The notes under the pieces were generated by a model that searched no databases, was not told the origin of the DNA, and saw only the letters and a program-made list of their open reading frames with translations. From NCBI RefSeq assembly GCF_026262505.1, contig NC_067204.1:6543797-6607796 (forward strand): a stretch of DNA of 64,000 nt, given 5' to 3'. Shown one piece after another: positions 26,543 to 38,992 of this stretch. The position numbers and the translations under genes are program-made. Source of the DNA: Trichomonas vaginalis G3 (lineage: Eukaryota; Parabasalia; Trichomonadida; Trichomonadidae). How positions within the stretch are numbered: the first letter of the stretch is position 1; the number at the start of each line of letters is the position of its first letter.

Positions 26543-27504
26543 ATTCATAAAACAATGATAAATATGAAAAGAAAGAGAATGTAATAAAACAATGATTAAT
26601 ATGAAAAGAAAGAGAATTTCATAAAACAATGATTAATATGAAAAGAAAGAGAATTCCATAAAACAATGATAAATATGAAAAGAAAGAGATTCTATCAAAC
26701 AATGATAAATATGAAAAGAAAGAGAATTTCATAAAACAATGATTAATATGAAAAGAAAGAGAATTTCATAAAACAATGATTAATATGAAAAGAAAGAGAA
26801 TTTCATAAAACAATGATTAATATGAAAAGAAAGACAATTATATAAAACAATGATAAATATGAAAAGAAAGAGAATTCTATAAAACAGTGATAAATATGAA
26901 AAGAAAGAGAATGTAATAAAACAATGATTAATATGAAAAGAAAGAGAATTCTATAAAACAATGATAAATATGAAAAGAAAGAGAATTCTATAAAACAATG
27001 ATTAATATGAAAAGAAAGAGAATTTCATAAAACAATGATTAATATGAAAAGAAAGAGAATTATAGAAAACAATGATAAATATGAAAAGAAATAGAATTCG
27101 ATACAATAATGCTAAATATGAAAAGAAAGAGAATTTCATAAAACAATGATAAATATGAAAAGAAAGAGAATTTCATAAAACAATGATAAATATGAAAAGA
27201 AAGACAATTATATAAAACAATGATAAATATGAAAAGAAAGAGAATTCTATAAAACAGTGATAAATATGAAAAGAAAGAGAATGTAATAAAACAATGATTA
27301 ATATGAAAAGAAAGAGAATTCTATAAAACAATGATAAATATGAAAAGAAAGAGAATTCTATAAAACAATGATTAATATGAAAAGAAAGAGAATTCCATAA
27401 CACATTGATAAATATGAAAAGAAAGAGAATTCCATAAAACAAGGATAAATATGAAAAGAAAGAGAATGTCATAAAATAATGATAAATATGAAAAGAAATA
27501 GAAT

Positions 27505-27609
27505 AAGTTTCATGTTAACATCAGCACCATGATCAACTAGGAATTGGACAATTTCTATCGACATCTTTTGATGGCAATGCTAAGAGGGCATTCATCAATA
27601 TTGAGAGAA
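27505..27609 (-). repeat. ankyrin-like module 35, class A
   Basis: One T lost (cttttgat). Closed right edge. n=8. Confidence 0.9.
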
Positions 27610-27907
27610 ATTCATAAAAACAATGATAAATATGAAAAGAAAGAGAATGTCATAAAACAATGATTAATATGAAAAGAAAGAGAATTCCATAAAACAATGA
27701 TAAATATGAAAAGAAAGAGAATTCTATAAAACAATGATTAATATGAAAAGAAAGAGGATTTTATCAAACAATGTTAAATATGAAAAGAAAGAGAATTCCA
27801 TAACACATTGATAAATATGAAAAGAAAGAGAATTCCATAAAACAAGGATAAATATGAAAAGAAAGAGAATTTCATAAAACAATGATAAATATGAAAAGAA
27901 ATAGAAT

Positions 27908-28013
27908 AAGTTTCATGTTAACATCAGCACCATGATCAACTAGGAATTGGACAATTTCTATCGACATCTTTTTGATGGCAATGCTAAGAGGGCATTCATC
28001 AATATTGAGAGAA
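27908..28013 (-). repeat. ankyrin-like module 36, class A
   Basis: Intact. Spacings of 403 bp on both sides make modules 35-37 a local ladder. n=8. Confidence 0.92.
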
Positions 28014-28310
28014 ATTCATAAAACAATGATAAATATGAAAAGAAAGAGAATGTCATAAAACAATGATTAATATGAAAAGAAAGAGAATGTAATAAAAGAA
28101 TGATTAATATGAAAAGAAAGAGAATTCTATAAAACAATGATTAATATGAAAAGAAAGAGAATTTTATCAAACAATGATAAATATGAAAAGAAAGAGAATT
28201 TCATAAAACAATGATAAATATGAAAAGAAAGAGAATTCCATAAAACAAGGATAAATATGAAAAGAAAGAGAATGTCATAAAATAATGATAAATATGAAAA
28301 GAAAGAGAAT

Positions 28311-28416
28311 AAGTTTCATGTTAACATCAGCACCATGATCAACTAGGAATTGGACAATTTCTATCGACATCTTTTTGATGGCAATGCTAAGAGGGCATTC
28401 ATCAATATTGAGAGAA
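28311..28416 (-). repeat. ankyrin-like module 37, class A
   Basis: Intact module. The units right of it are indel-rich (ataatataaaag near 28436). n=10. Confidence 0.92.
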
Positions 28417-28785
28417 ATTCATAAAAAACAATGATAATATAAAAGAAAGAGAATTTCATAAAACAATGATTAATATGAAAAGAAAGAGAATTTCAAAAAC
28501 AATGATAAATATGAAAAGAAAGAGAATTCTATAAAACAGTGATAAATATGAAAAGAAAGAGAATGTAATAAAACAATGATTATATATGAAAAGAAAGAGA
28601 ATTCTATAAAACAATGATAAATATGAAAAGAAGAGAATTCTATAAAACAATGATTAATATGAAAAGAAAGAGATTCCATAACACATTGATAAATATGAAA
28701 AGAAAGAGAATTCCATAAAACAAGGATAAATATGAAAGAAAAGAGAATGTCATAAAATAATGATAAATATGAAAAGAAAGAGAAT

Positions 28786-28889
28786 AAGTTTCATGTTAAC
28801 ATCAGCACCATGATCAACTAGGAATTGGACAATTTCTATCGACATCTTTTTGATGGCAATGCTAAAGGGCATTCAATCAATATTGAGAA
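28786..28889 (-). repeat. ankyrin-like module 38, class A
   Basis: Damaged at its right part: gctaaaggg, cattcaatc and ttgagaaatt. n=17. Confidence 0.88.
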
Positions 28890-29519
28890 ATTCATAAAAC
28901 AAATGATAAATATGAAAAGAAAGAGAATGTCATAAAACAATGATTAATATGAAAAGAAAGAGAATGTAATAAAAGAATGATTAATATGAAAAGAAAGAGA
29001 ATTCTATAAAACAATGATTAATATGAAAAGAAAGAGAATTTCATAAAACAATGATTAATATGAAAAGAAATAGAATGTAATAAAACAATGATTAATATGA
29101 AAAGAAATAGAATGTAATAAAACAATGATTAATATGAAAAGAAAGAGAATGTAATAAAAAACAATGATAAATTGAAAAGAAAGAGATTCTATCAAACAAT
29201 GATAATATGAAAAGAAAGAGAATTTCATAAAACAATGAAAATATGAAAGAAAGAGAATTTCATAAAACAATGATAAATATGAAAAGAAAGAGAATTCTAT
29301 AAAACAATGATAAATATGAAAAGAAAGAGAATTCTATAAAACAATGATAAATATGAAAAGAAAGAGAATTCTATAAAACAATGTTAAATATGAAAAAGAA
29401 AGAGAATTCCATAACACATTGATATAAAATGAAAAGAAAGAGAATTCCATAAAACAAGGATAAATATGAAAAGAAAGAGAATGTCAAAAATAATGATAAA
29501 TATGAAAAAGAAATAGAAT

Positions 29520-29622
29520 AAGTTTCATGTTAACATCACCCATGATCAACTAGGAATTGGACAATTTCTATCGACATCTTTTTGATGGCAATGCTAAGAG
29601 GGCATCATCAATATTGAGAGAA
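29520..29622 (-). repeat. ankyrin-like module 39, class A
   Basis: Losses in atcacccatg and ggcatcatc. Closed right edge. n=18. Confidence 0.88.
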
Positions 29623-30214
29623 ATTCATAAAACAATGATAAATATTGAAAAGAAAGAGAATTTCATAAAACAATGATTAATATGAAAAGAAAGAGAATGT
29701 CATAAAACAATATTAATATGAAAAGAAAGAGAATGTAATAAAACAATGATAAATATGAAAAGAAAGAGATTCTATCAAACAATGATAAATATGAAAAGAA
29801 AAAGAGAATTCCATAAAACAATGAAAATATAAAAGAAAAAGAGAATGTAATAAAACAATGATAAATATGAAAAGAAAGAGAATTCCATAAAACAATGATA
29901 AATATAAAAGAAAGAGAATGTAATAAAACAATGTTAAATATGAAAAGAAAGAGAATGTAATAAAACAATGATAAATATGAAAGAAATAGAATGTAATAAA
30001 CAATGATAAATATGAAAAGAAGACAATTATATAAAACAATGATAAATATGAAAGAAAGACAATTATATAAAACAATGATAAATATGAAAAGAAAGAGAAT
30101 TCTATAAAACAATGATAAATATGAAAAGAAGAGAATGTAATAAAAAAATGATAAATATGAAAAGAAATAGAATGTAATAAAACAATGATAAATATGAAAG
30201 AAAGAGAATTTTAT

Positions 30215-30251
30215 CAAAAATTGATAAATATCAAAAGAAAGAGAATGTCAT
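30215..30251 (+). repeat. diagnostic satellite unit with core atatcaaaag
   Basis: Third occurrence of the altered core, immediately left of module 40. Links the 2.9-kb repeat family to the 8.6-kb family. Confidence 0.85.
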
Positions 30252-30282
30252 AAAATAATGATAATATGAAAAGAAAGAGAAT

Positions 30283-30387
30283 AAGTTTCATGTTAACATC
30301 AGCACCATGATCAACTAGAATTGGACAATTTCTATCGACATCTTTTTGATGGCAATGCTAAGAGGGCATTCATCAATATTGAGAGAA
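30283..30387 (-). repeat. ankyrin-like module 40, class A
   Basis: One G lost (actagaatt). Closed right edge. Matches module 45. n=6. Confidence 0.9.
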
Positions 30388-30612
30388 ATTCATAAAACAA
30401 TGATAAATATGAAAAGAAAGAGAATGTCATAAAACAATGATTAATATTATAAAAGAAAAGAATGTAAATAAAACAATGTTAAATATGAAAAGAAAGAGAA
30501 TTCCACAACACATTGATAAATATGAAAAGAAAGAGAATTCCATAAAACAAGGATAAATATGAAAAGAAAGAAGAATGTCATAAAATAATGATAAAATATG
30601 AAGAAAGAGAAT

Positions 30613-30719
30613 AAGTTTCATGTTAACATCAGCACCATGATCAACTAGGAATTGGACAATTTTCTATCGACATCTTTTTGATGGCAATGCTAAGAGGCAA
30701 TTCATCAATATTGAGAGAA
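30613..30719 (-). repeat. ankyrin-like module 41, class A
   Basis: Extra T (caattttct) and altered agaggcaattc. Followed by the 36-bp agattctatc unit. Matches module 46. n=20. Confidence 0.9.
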
Positions 30720-31458
30720 ATTCATAAAACAATGATAAATATGAAAAGAAAGAGATTCTATCAAACAATGATAAAATAGAAAAGAAAGAGAATGTCATAA
30801 AACAATGATTAATATGAAAAGAAAGAGAATGTAATAAAACAATGTTAAATATTGAAAAGAAAGAGAATTCCACAACACTCATTGAAAATATGAAAAGAAA
30901 GAGAATTTCATAAAACAATGATTAATATGAAAAGAAAGAGAATTTTATCAAATAATGATAAATATGAAAAGAAAGAGAATGTACTAAAACAATGATAAAT
31001 ATGAAAAGAAAGAGAATTCTATAAAACAATGATTAATATGAAAGAAAGAGAATTCCATAACACATGATAAATATGAAAAGAAAGAGAAATCCATAAAACA
31101 ATGATAAATATGAAAAGAAAGACAATTATATAAAACAATGATAAATATGAAAAGAAAGAGAATTTCATAAAACAATGATTAATATGAAAAGAAATAGAAT
31201 GTAATAAAAACAATGATTAATATGAAAAGAAAGAGAATTCCATAAAACAATGATTAATATGAAAAGAAGGAGAATTTCATAAAACAATGATTAATATGAA
31301 AGAAAGAGAATTCGATACAACAATGCTAAATATGAAAAGAAAGAGAATTCCATAAAACAAGGATAAATATGAAAAGAAAGAGAATGTAATAAAATAATGA
31401 TAAATATGAAAAGAAAGAGAATGTCATAAAATAATGTAAATATGAAAAGAAATAGAAT

Positions 31459-31566
31459 AAGTTTCATGTTAACATCAGCACCATGATCAACTAGGAATTG
31501 GACAATTTCTATCGACATCTTTTTTGATGGCAATGCCTAAGAGGGCATTCATCAATATTGAGAGAA
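31459..31566 (-). repeat. ankyrin-like module 42, class A
   Basis: Extra T (cttttttgat) and extra C (gcctaag). Closed right edge. Matches module 47. n=17. Confidence 0.9.
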
Positions 31567-32200
31567 ATTCATAAAAACAATGATAAATATGAAAAGAAAG
31601 AGAATGTCATAAAACAATGATTAATATGAAAAGAAAGAGAATGTAATAAAAAGAATGATTAATATGAAAAGAAAGAGAATTCTATAAAACAATGATTAAT
31701 ATGAAAAGAAAGAGAATTTCATAAAACAATGATTAATATGAAAAGAAATAGAATGTAATAAAACAATGATTAATATGAAAAGAAAGAGAATTCCATAAAA
31801 CAATGATAAATATGAAAAGAAAGAGAATTTCATAAAACAATGTTAAATATGAAAAGAAAGAGAATTCCATAAAACAATGATAAATATGAAAAGAAAGAGA
31901 ATTCCATAAAACAATGATAAATATGAAAAGAAATAGAATTCGATACAACAATGCTAAATATGAAAAGAAAGAGAATTTCATAAAACAATGATAAATATGA
32001 AAAAGAAAGAGGAATTCCATAAAACAAGGATAAATATGAAAAGAAAGAGAATGTAATAAAATAATGATAAATATGAAAAGAAAGAGAATGTCATAAAATA
32101 ATGCTAAATATGAAAAGAAACAGAATTCCATAAAACAAGGATAAATATGAAAAGAAAGAGAATGTCATAAAACAATGATAAATATGAAAAGAAATAGAAT

Positions 32201-32306
32201 AAGTTTCATGTTAACATCAGCACCATGATCAACTAGGAATTGGACAATTTCTATCGACATCTTTTTGATGGCAATGCTAAGAGGGCATTCATCAATATTG
32301 AGAGAA
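32201..32306 (-). repeat. ankyrin-like module 43, class A
   Basis: Intact, closed right edge. Matches module 48. n=15. Confidence 0.92.
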
Positions 32307-32490
32307 ATTCATAAAACAATGATAAATATGAAAAGAAAGAGAATGTCATAAAACAATGATAAATATGAAAAGAAAGAGAATTCCATAAAACAATGATAAA
32401 TATGAAAAGAAAGAGAATTTCATAAAACAATGCTAAATATGAAAAGAAAGAGAATTTTATCAAACAATGATAAATATGAAAAGAAAGAGA

Positions 32491-32527
32491 ATTTCATACC
32501 ACATTGATAAATATGAAAAGAAAGAGA
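32491..32527 (+). repeat. slot-marker unit cataccacattg, 1st occurrence
   Basis: Rare linker tttcataccacattg, found six times in the window and each time about 365-369 bp left of a module. Here it precedes hybrid module 44. Confidence 0.88.
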
Positions 32528-32861
32528 ATTCCATAAAACAATGATAAATATGAAAAGAAATAGAATTCGATACAACAATGCTAAATATGAAAAGAAAGAG
32601 AATTTCATAAAACAATGATAAATATGAAAAGAAAGAGAATTTCATAAAACAATGATAAATATGAAAAGAAAGAGAATTCTATAAAACAATGATAAATATG
32701 AAAGAAAGAGAATTTTATCAAACAATGTTAAATATGAAAAGAAAGAGAATTCCATAACACATTGATAAATATGAAAAGAAAGAGAATTCCATAAAACAAG
32801 GATAAATATGAAAAGAAAGAGAATGTCATAAAATAATGATAAATATGAAAAGAAAGAGAAT

Positions 32862-32967
32862 AAGTTTCATGTTAACATCAGCACCATGATCAACTAGGAA
32901 TTGGACAATTTCTATCGACTTCACTTCGACTGCAATACTAAGAGGGCATTCATCAATATTGAGAGAA
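32862..32967 (-). repeat. ankyrin-like module 44, hybrid class
   Basis: Left end gacaattt as in class A, then gacttcacttcgactgcaat as in class B. Closed right edge. Sits in the marked slot. n=6. Confidence 0.92.
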
Positions 32968-33121
32968 ATTCATAAAACAATGATAAATATGAAAAGAAAG
33001 AGAATGTAATAAAACAATGATAAATATGAAAAGAAAGAGAATTTCATAAAACAATGATTAATATGAAAAGAAATAGAATGTAATAAAACAATGATAAATA
33101 TGAAAAGAAAGAGAATTTTAT

Positions 33122-33158
33122 CAAAAATTGATAAATATCAAAAGAAAGAGAATGTCAT
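33122..33158 (+). repeat. diagnostic satellite unit with core atatcaaaag
   Basis: Fourth and last occurrence of the altered core, just left of module 45, as expected for 2.9-kb copy 2. Confidence 0.85.
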
Positions 33159-33190
33159 AAAATAATGATAAATATGAAAAGAAAGAGAAT

Positions 33191-33297
33191 AAGTTTCATG
33201 TTAACATCAGCACCAATGATCAACTAGGAATTGGACAATTTCTATCGACATCTTTTTGATGGCAATGCTAAGAGGGCATTCATCAATATTGAGAGAA
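33191..33297 (-). repeat. ankyrin-like module 45, class A
   Basis: Extra A (caccaatg). Closed right edge. n=6. Confidence 0.9.
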
Positions 33298-33520
33298 ATT
33301 CATAAAACAATGATAAATATGAAAAGAAAGAGAATGTCAAAACAATGATTAATATGAAAAGAAAGAGAATGTAATAAAACAATGTTAAATATGAAAAGAA
33401 AGAGAATGTACAAAAACAATGTAAATATGAAAAGAAAGAGAATTCCATAAAAACAAGGAAATAAATATGAAAAGAAAGAGAATGTCATAAAATAATGATA
33501 AATATGAAAAGAAAGAGAAT

Positions 33521-33624
33521 AAGTTTCATGTTAACATCAGCACATGATCAACTAGGAATTGGACAATTTCTATCGACATCTTTTTGATGGCAATGCTAAG
33601 AGGCATTCATCAATATTGAGAGAA
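33521..33624 (-). repeat. ankyrin-like module 46, class A
   Basis: Losses at agcacatg and agaggcatt. Followed by the 36-bp agattctatc unit. n=20. Confidence 0.9.
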
Positions 33625-34362
33625 ATTCATAAAACAATGATAATATGAAAAGAAAGAGATTCTATCAAACAATGATAAATATGAAAAGAAAGAGAATGTC
33701 ATAAAACAATGATTAATATGAAAAGAAAGAGAATGTAATAAAACAATGTTAAATATGAAAAGAAAGAGAATTCCACAACACATTGATAAATATGAAAAGA
33801 AAGAGAATTTCATAAAACAATGATTAATATGAAAAGAAAGAGAATTTTATCAAATAATGATAAATATGAAAAGAAAGAGAATGTACTAAAACAATGATAA
33901 ATATGAAAAGAAAGAGAATTCTATAAAACAATGATTAATATGAAAAGAAAGAGAATTCCATAACACATTGATAAATATGAAAAGAAAGAGAAATCCATAA
34001 AACAATGATAAATATGAAAAGAAAGACAATTATATAAAACAATGATAAATATGAAAAGAAAGAGAATTTCATAAAAACAATGATTAATATGAAAGAAATA
34101 GAATGTAATAAAACAATGATTAATATGAAAGAAAGAGAATTCCATAAAACAATGATTAATATGAAAAGAAGGAGAATTTCATAAAACAATGATTAATATG
34201 AAAAGAAAGAGAATTCGATACAACAATGCTAAATATGAAAAGAAAGAGAATTCCATAAAACAAGGATAAATATGAAAAGAAAGAGAATGTAATAAAATAA
34301 TGATAAATATGAAAAGAAAGAGAATGTCATAAAATAATGCTAAATATGAAAAGAAATAGAAT

Positions 34363-34468
34363 AAGTTTCATGTTAACATCAGCACCATGATCAACTAGGA
34401 ATTGGACAATTTCTATCGACATCTTTTTGATGGCAATGCTAAGAGGGCATTCATCAATATTGAGAGAA
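34363..34468 (-). repeat. ankyrin-like module 47, class A
   Basis: Intact, closed right edge, gaaatagaat on the left. n=17. Confidence 0.92.
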
Positions 34469-35106
34469 ATTCATAAAACAATGATAAATATGAAAAGAAA
34501 GAGAATGTCATAAAACAATGATTAATATGAAAAGAAAGAGAATGTAATAAAAGAATGATTAATATGAAAAGAAAGAGAATTCTATAAAACAATGATTAAT
34601 ATGAAAAGAAAGAGAATTTCATAAAACAATGATTAATATGAAAAGAAATAGAATGTAATAAAACAATGATTAATATGAAAAGAAAGAGAATTCCATAAAA
34701 CAATGATAAATATGAAAAGAAAGAGAATTTCATAAAACAATGTTAAATATGAAAAGAAAGAGAATTCCATAAAACAATGATAAATATGAAAAGAAAGAGA
34801 ATTCCATAAAACAATGATAAATATGAAAAGAAATAGAATTCGATACAACAATGCTAAATATGAAAAGAAAGAGAATTTCATAAAACAATGATAAATATGA
34901 AAAGAAAGAGAATTCCATAAAACAAGGATAAATATGAAAAGAAAGAGAATGTAATAAAATAATGATAAATATGAAAAGAAAGAGAATGTCATAAAATAAT
35001 GATAAATATGAAAAGAAACATAAAAGAATTCAAATTCATAAACAAGGATAAATATGAAAAGAAAGAGAATGTCATAAAACAATGATAAATATGAAAAGAA
35101 ATAGAA

Positions 35107-35210
35107 AAGTTTCATGTTAACATCAGCACCATGATCAACTAGGAATTGACAATTTCTATCGACATCTTTTTGAATGGCAATGCTAAGAGGGCATTCAAAT
35201 ATTGAGAGAA
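35107..35210 (-). repeat. ankyrin-like module 48, class A
   Basis: Damaged: gaattgacaat, tgaatggc, cattcaaatatt and a shortened right edge. Surrounding units at 35020-35110 are disordered too. n=15. Confidence 0.88.
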
Positions 35211-35390
35211 TTCATAAAACAATGATAAATATGAAAAGAAAGAGAATGTCAATAAACAATGATAAATATGAAAAGAAAGAGAATTCATAAAACAATGATA
35301 AATATGAAAAGAAAGAGAATTTCATAAAACAATGCTAAATATGAAAAGAAAGAATTTTATCAAACAATGATAAATATGAAAAGAAAGAGA

Positions 35391-35427
35391 ATTTCATACC
35401 ACATTGATAATATGAAAAGAAAGAGAA
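35391..35427 (+). repeat. slot-marker unit cataccacattg, 2nd occurrence
   Basis: 366 bp left of hybrid module 49, matching the first marker. Confidence 0.88.
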
Positions 35428-35760
35428 TTCCATAAAACAATGATAAATATGAAAAGAAATAGAATTCGATACAACAATGCTAAATATGAAAAGAAAGAGA
35501 ATTTCATAAAACAATGATAAATATGAAAAGAAAGAGAATTTCATAAACAATGATAAATATGAAAAGAAAGAGAATTCTATAAAACAATGATAAATATGAA
35601 AAGAAAGAGAATTTTATCAAACAATGTTAAATATGAAAAGAAAGAGAATTCCATAACACATTGATAAATATGAAAAGAAAGAGAATTCCATAAAACAAGG
35701 ATAAATATGAAAAGAAAGAGAATGTCATAAAATAATGATAAATATGAAAAGAAAGAGAAT

Positions 35761-35866
35761 AAGTTTCATGTTAACATCAGCACCATGATCAACTAGGAAT
35801 TGGACAATTTCTATCGACTTCACTTCGACTGCAATACTAAGAGGGCATTCATCAATATTGAGAGAA
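35761..35866 (-). repeat. ankyrin-like module 49, hybrid class
   Basis: Same A/B junction as module 44. Closed right edge. n=22. Confidence 0.92.
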
Positions 35867-36678
35867 ATTCATAAAACAATGATAAATATGAAAAGAAAGA
35901 GAATGTAATAAAACAATGATAAATATGAAAAGAAAGAGAATTTCATAAAACAATGATTAATATGAAAAGAAAGAGAATTCCATAAAACAATGATAAATAT
36001 GAAAAGAAAGAGAATGTCATAAAACAATGATTAAATGAAAAGAAAGAGAATGTAATAAAAGAATGATTAATATGAAAAGAAAGAGAATTCTATAAAACAA
36101 TGATTAATATGAAAAGAAAGAGAATTTCATAAAACAATGATTAATATGAAAAGAAATAGAATGTAATAAAACAATGATTAATATGAAAAGAAAGAGAATT
36201 CATAAAACAGTGATAAATATGAAAAGAAAGAGAATTTCATAAAACAATGATAAATATGAAAAGAAAGACAATTATATAAAACAATGATAAATATGAAAAG
36301 AAAGACAATTATATAAAACAATGATAAATATGAAAAGAAAGAGAATGTAATAAAACAATGATAAATATGAAAAGAAATAGAATTCGATACAACAATGCTA
36401 AATATGAAAAGAAAGAGAATTTCATAAAACAATGATAAATATGAAAAGAAAGAGAATTTCATAAAACAATGATAAATATGAAAAGAAAGAGAATTCTATA
36501 AAACAATGATAAATATGAAAAGAAAGAGAATTCTATAAAACAATGATTAATATGAAAAGAAAGAGAATTCCATAACACATTGATAAATATGAAAAGAAAG
36601 AGAATTCCATAAAACAAGGATAAATATGAAAAGAAAGAGAATGTCATAAATAATGATAAATATGAAAAGAAATAGAAT
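35761..36678 (+). repeat. 918-bp duplication, copy 1
   Basis: Starts with hybrid module 49. The following variant order (gtaata, ttcata, tccata, gtcata, gtaataaaagaatg, two gacaattatata units, tagaattcgatac) is repeated right after module 50. Confidence 0.82.
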
Positions 36679-36784
36679 AAGTTTCATGTTAACATCAGCA
36701 CCATGATCAACTAGGAATTGGACAATTTCTATCGACTTCACTTCGACTGCAATACTAAGAGGGCATTCATCAATATTGAGAGAA
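36679..36784 (-). repeat. ankyrin-like module 50, hybrid class
   Basis: Same A/B junction as modules 44 and 49, but gaaatagaat on the left. No cataccacattg marker precedes it. n=24. Confidence 0.92.
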
Positions 36785-37450
36785 ATTCATAAAACAATGA
36801 TAAATATGAAAAGAAAGAGAATGTAATAAAACAATGATAAATATGAAAAGAAAGAGAATTTCATAAAACAATGATTAATATGAAAAGAAAGAGAATTCCA
36901 TAAAACAATGATAAATATGAAAAGAAAGAGAATGTCATAAAACAATGATTAATATGAAAAGAAAGAGAATGTAATAAAAGAATGATTAATATGAAAAGAA
37001 AGAGAATTCTATAAAACAATGATTAATATGAAAAGAAAGAAATTTCATAAAACAATGATTAAATATGAAAAGAAATAGAATGTAATAAAACAATGATTAA
37101 TATGAAAAGAAAGAGAATTCCATAAAACAGTGATAAATATGAAAAGAAAGAGAATTTCATAAAACAATGATAAATATGAAAAGAAAGACAATTATATAAA
37201 ACAATGATAAATATGAAAAGAAAGACAATTATATAAAACAATGATAAATATGAAAAGAAAGAGAATTCTATAAAACAATGATAAATATGAAAAGAAATAG
37301 AATTCGATACAACAATGCTAAATATGAAAAGAAAGAGAATTTCATAAAACAATGATAAATATGAAAAGAAAGAGAATTTCATAAAACAATGATAAATATG
37401 AAAAGAAAGAGAATTCTATAAAACAATGATAAATATGAAAAGAAAGAGAA
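36679..37450 (+). repeat. 918-bp duplication, copy 2 (partial)
   Basis: Starts with hybrid module 50 and repeats the unit order of copy 1 for about 20 units. It then leads into a different approach to module 51, so the right limit is approximate. Confidence 0.75.
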
Positions 37451-37673
37451 TTTTATCAAACAATGATAAATATGAAAAGAAAGAGAATTCCATAACACAT
37501 TGATAAATATGAAAAGAAAGAGAATGTAATAAAATAATGATAAATATGAAAAGAAAGAGAATGTCATAAAATAATGCTAAATATGAAAAGAAACAGAATT
37601 CCATAAAACAAGGATAAATATGAAAAGAAAGAGAATGTCATAAAACAATGATAAATATGAAAAGAAATAGAAT

Positions 37674-37779
37674 AAGTTTCATGTTAACATCAGCACCATG
37701 ATCAACTAGGAATTGGACAATTTCTATCGACATCTTTTTGATGGCAATGCTAAGAGGGCATTCATCAATATTGAGAGAA
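37674..37779 (-). repeat. ankyrin-like module 51, class A
   Basis: Intact, closed right edge, n=14. Confidence 0.92.
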
Positions 37780-38298
37780 ATTCATAAAACAATGATAAAT
37801 ATGAAAAGAAAGAGAATGTCATAAAACAATGATTAATATGAAAAGAAAGAGAATGTAATAAAAGAATGATTAATATGAAAAGAAAGAGAATTCTATAAAA
37901 CAATGATTAATATGAAAAGAAAGAGAATTTCATAAAACAATGATTAATATGAAAAGAAATAGAATGTAATAAAACAATGATTAATATGAAAAGAAAGAGA
38001 ATTCCATAAAACAATGATAAATATGAAAAGAAAGAGAATTTCATAAAACAATGCTAAATATGAAAAGAAAGAGAATTCTCTAAAACAATGATTAATATGA
38101 AAAGAAAGAGAATTCCATAACACATTGATAAATATGAAAAGAAAGAGAATTCCATAAAACAAGGATAAATATGAAAAGAAAGAGAATGTCATAAAATAAT
38201 GCTAAATATGAAAAGAAACAGAATTCCATAAAACAAGGATAAATATGAAAAGAAAGAGAATTTCATAAAACAATGATAAATATGAAAAGAAATAGAAT

Positions 38299-38404
38299 AA
38301 GTTTCATGTTAACATCAGCACCATGATCAACTAGGAATTGGACAATTTCTATCGACATCTTTTTGATGGCAATGCTAAGAGGGCATTCATCAATATTGAG
38401 AGAA
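38299..38404 (-). repeat. ankyrin-like module 52, class A
   Basis: Intact, closed right edge, n=13. Confidence 0.92.
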
Positions 38405-38512
38405 ATTCATAAAACAATGATAAATATGAAAAGAAAGAGAATTTCATAAAACAATGCTAAATATGAAAAGAAAGAGAATTTTATCAAACAATGATAAATA
38501 TGAAAAGAAAGA

Positions 38513-38549
38513 GAATTTCATACCACATTGATAAATATGAAAAGAAAGA
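38513..38549 (+). repeat. slot-marker unit cataccacattg, 3rd occurrence
   Basis: About 368 bp left of hybrid module 53. Confidence 0.88.
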
Positions 38550-38886
38550 GAATTCCATAAAACAATGATAAATATGAAAAGAAATAGAATTCGATACAAC
38601 AATGCTAAATATGAAAAGAAAGAGAATTTCATAAAACAATGATAAATATGAAAAGAAAGAGAATTTCATAAAACAATGATAAATATGAAAAGAAAGAGAA
38701 TTCTATAAAACAATGATAAATATGAAAAGAAAGAGAATTTATCAAAACAATGTTAAATATGAAAAGAAAGAGAATTCCATAACACATTGATAAATATGAA
38801 AAGAAAGAGAATTCCATAAAACAAGGATAAATATGAAAAGAAAGAGAATGTCATAAAATAATGATAAATATGAAAAGAAAGAGAAT

Positions 38887-38992
38887 AAGTTTCATGTTAA
38901 CATCAGCACCATGATCAACTAGGAATTGGACAATTTCTATCGACTTCACTTCGACTGCAATACTAAGAGGGCATTCATCAATATTGAGAGAA
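38887..38992 (-). repeat. ankyrin-like module 53, hybrid class
   Basis: Fourth and last hybrid copy, third one in the marked slot. n=26. Confidence 0.92.

Larger units (their letters stand above)
30283..33190 (+). repeat. 2.9-kb higher-order repeat, copy 1
   Basis: Modules 40-44 (A A A A hybrid), spacings 6,20,17,15 units. The next 2.9 kb repeats the same classes, the same spacings and the same marker units (agattctatc, gtactaaaaca, gaaggagaat, cataccacattg). Confidence 0.87.
33191..36090 (+). repeat. 2.9-kb higher-order repeat, copy 2
   Basis: Modules 45-49 (A A A A hybrid), spacings 6,20,17,15 units. Offsets from copy 1 are 2908, 2908, 2904, 2906 and 2899 bp. The differences are one-base indels. 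Confidence 0.87.

Noticed and set aside
29663-30217. Longest minus-strand reading frame (184 codons, hydrophobic) as a membrane protein
   Set aside because: It is a translation of the 37-bp unit cycling through frames, in an indel-rich patch. Its composition is only F, S, L, I, Y, H and similar, and it has no independent domain.
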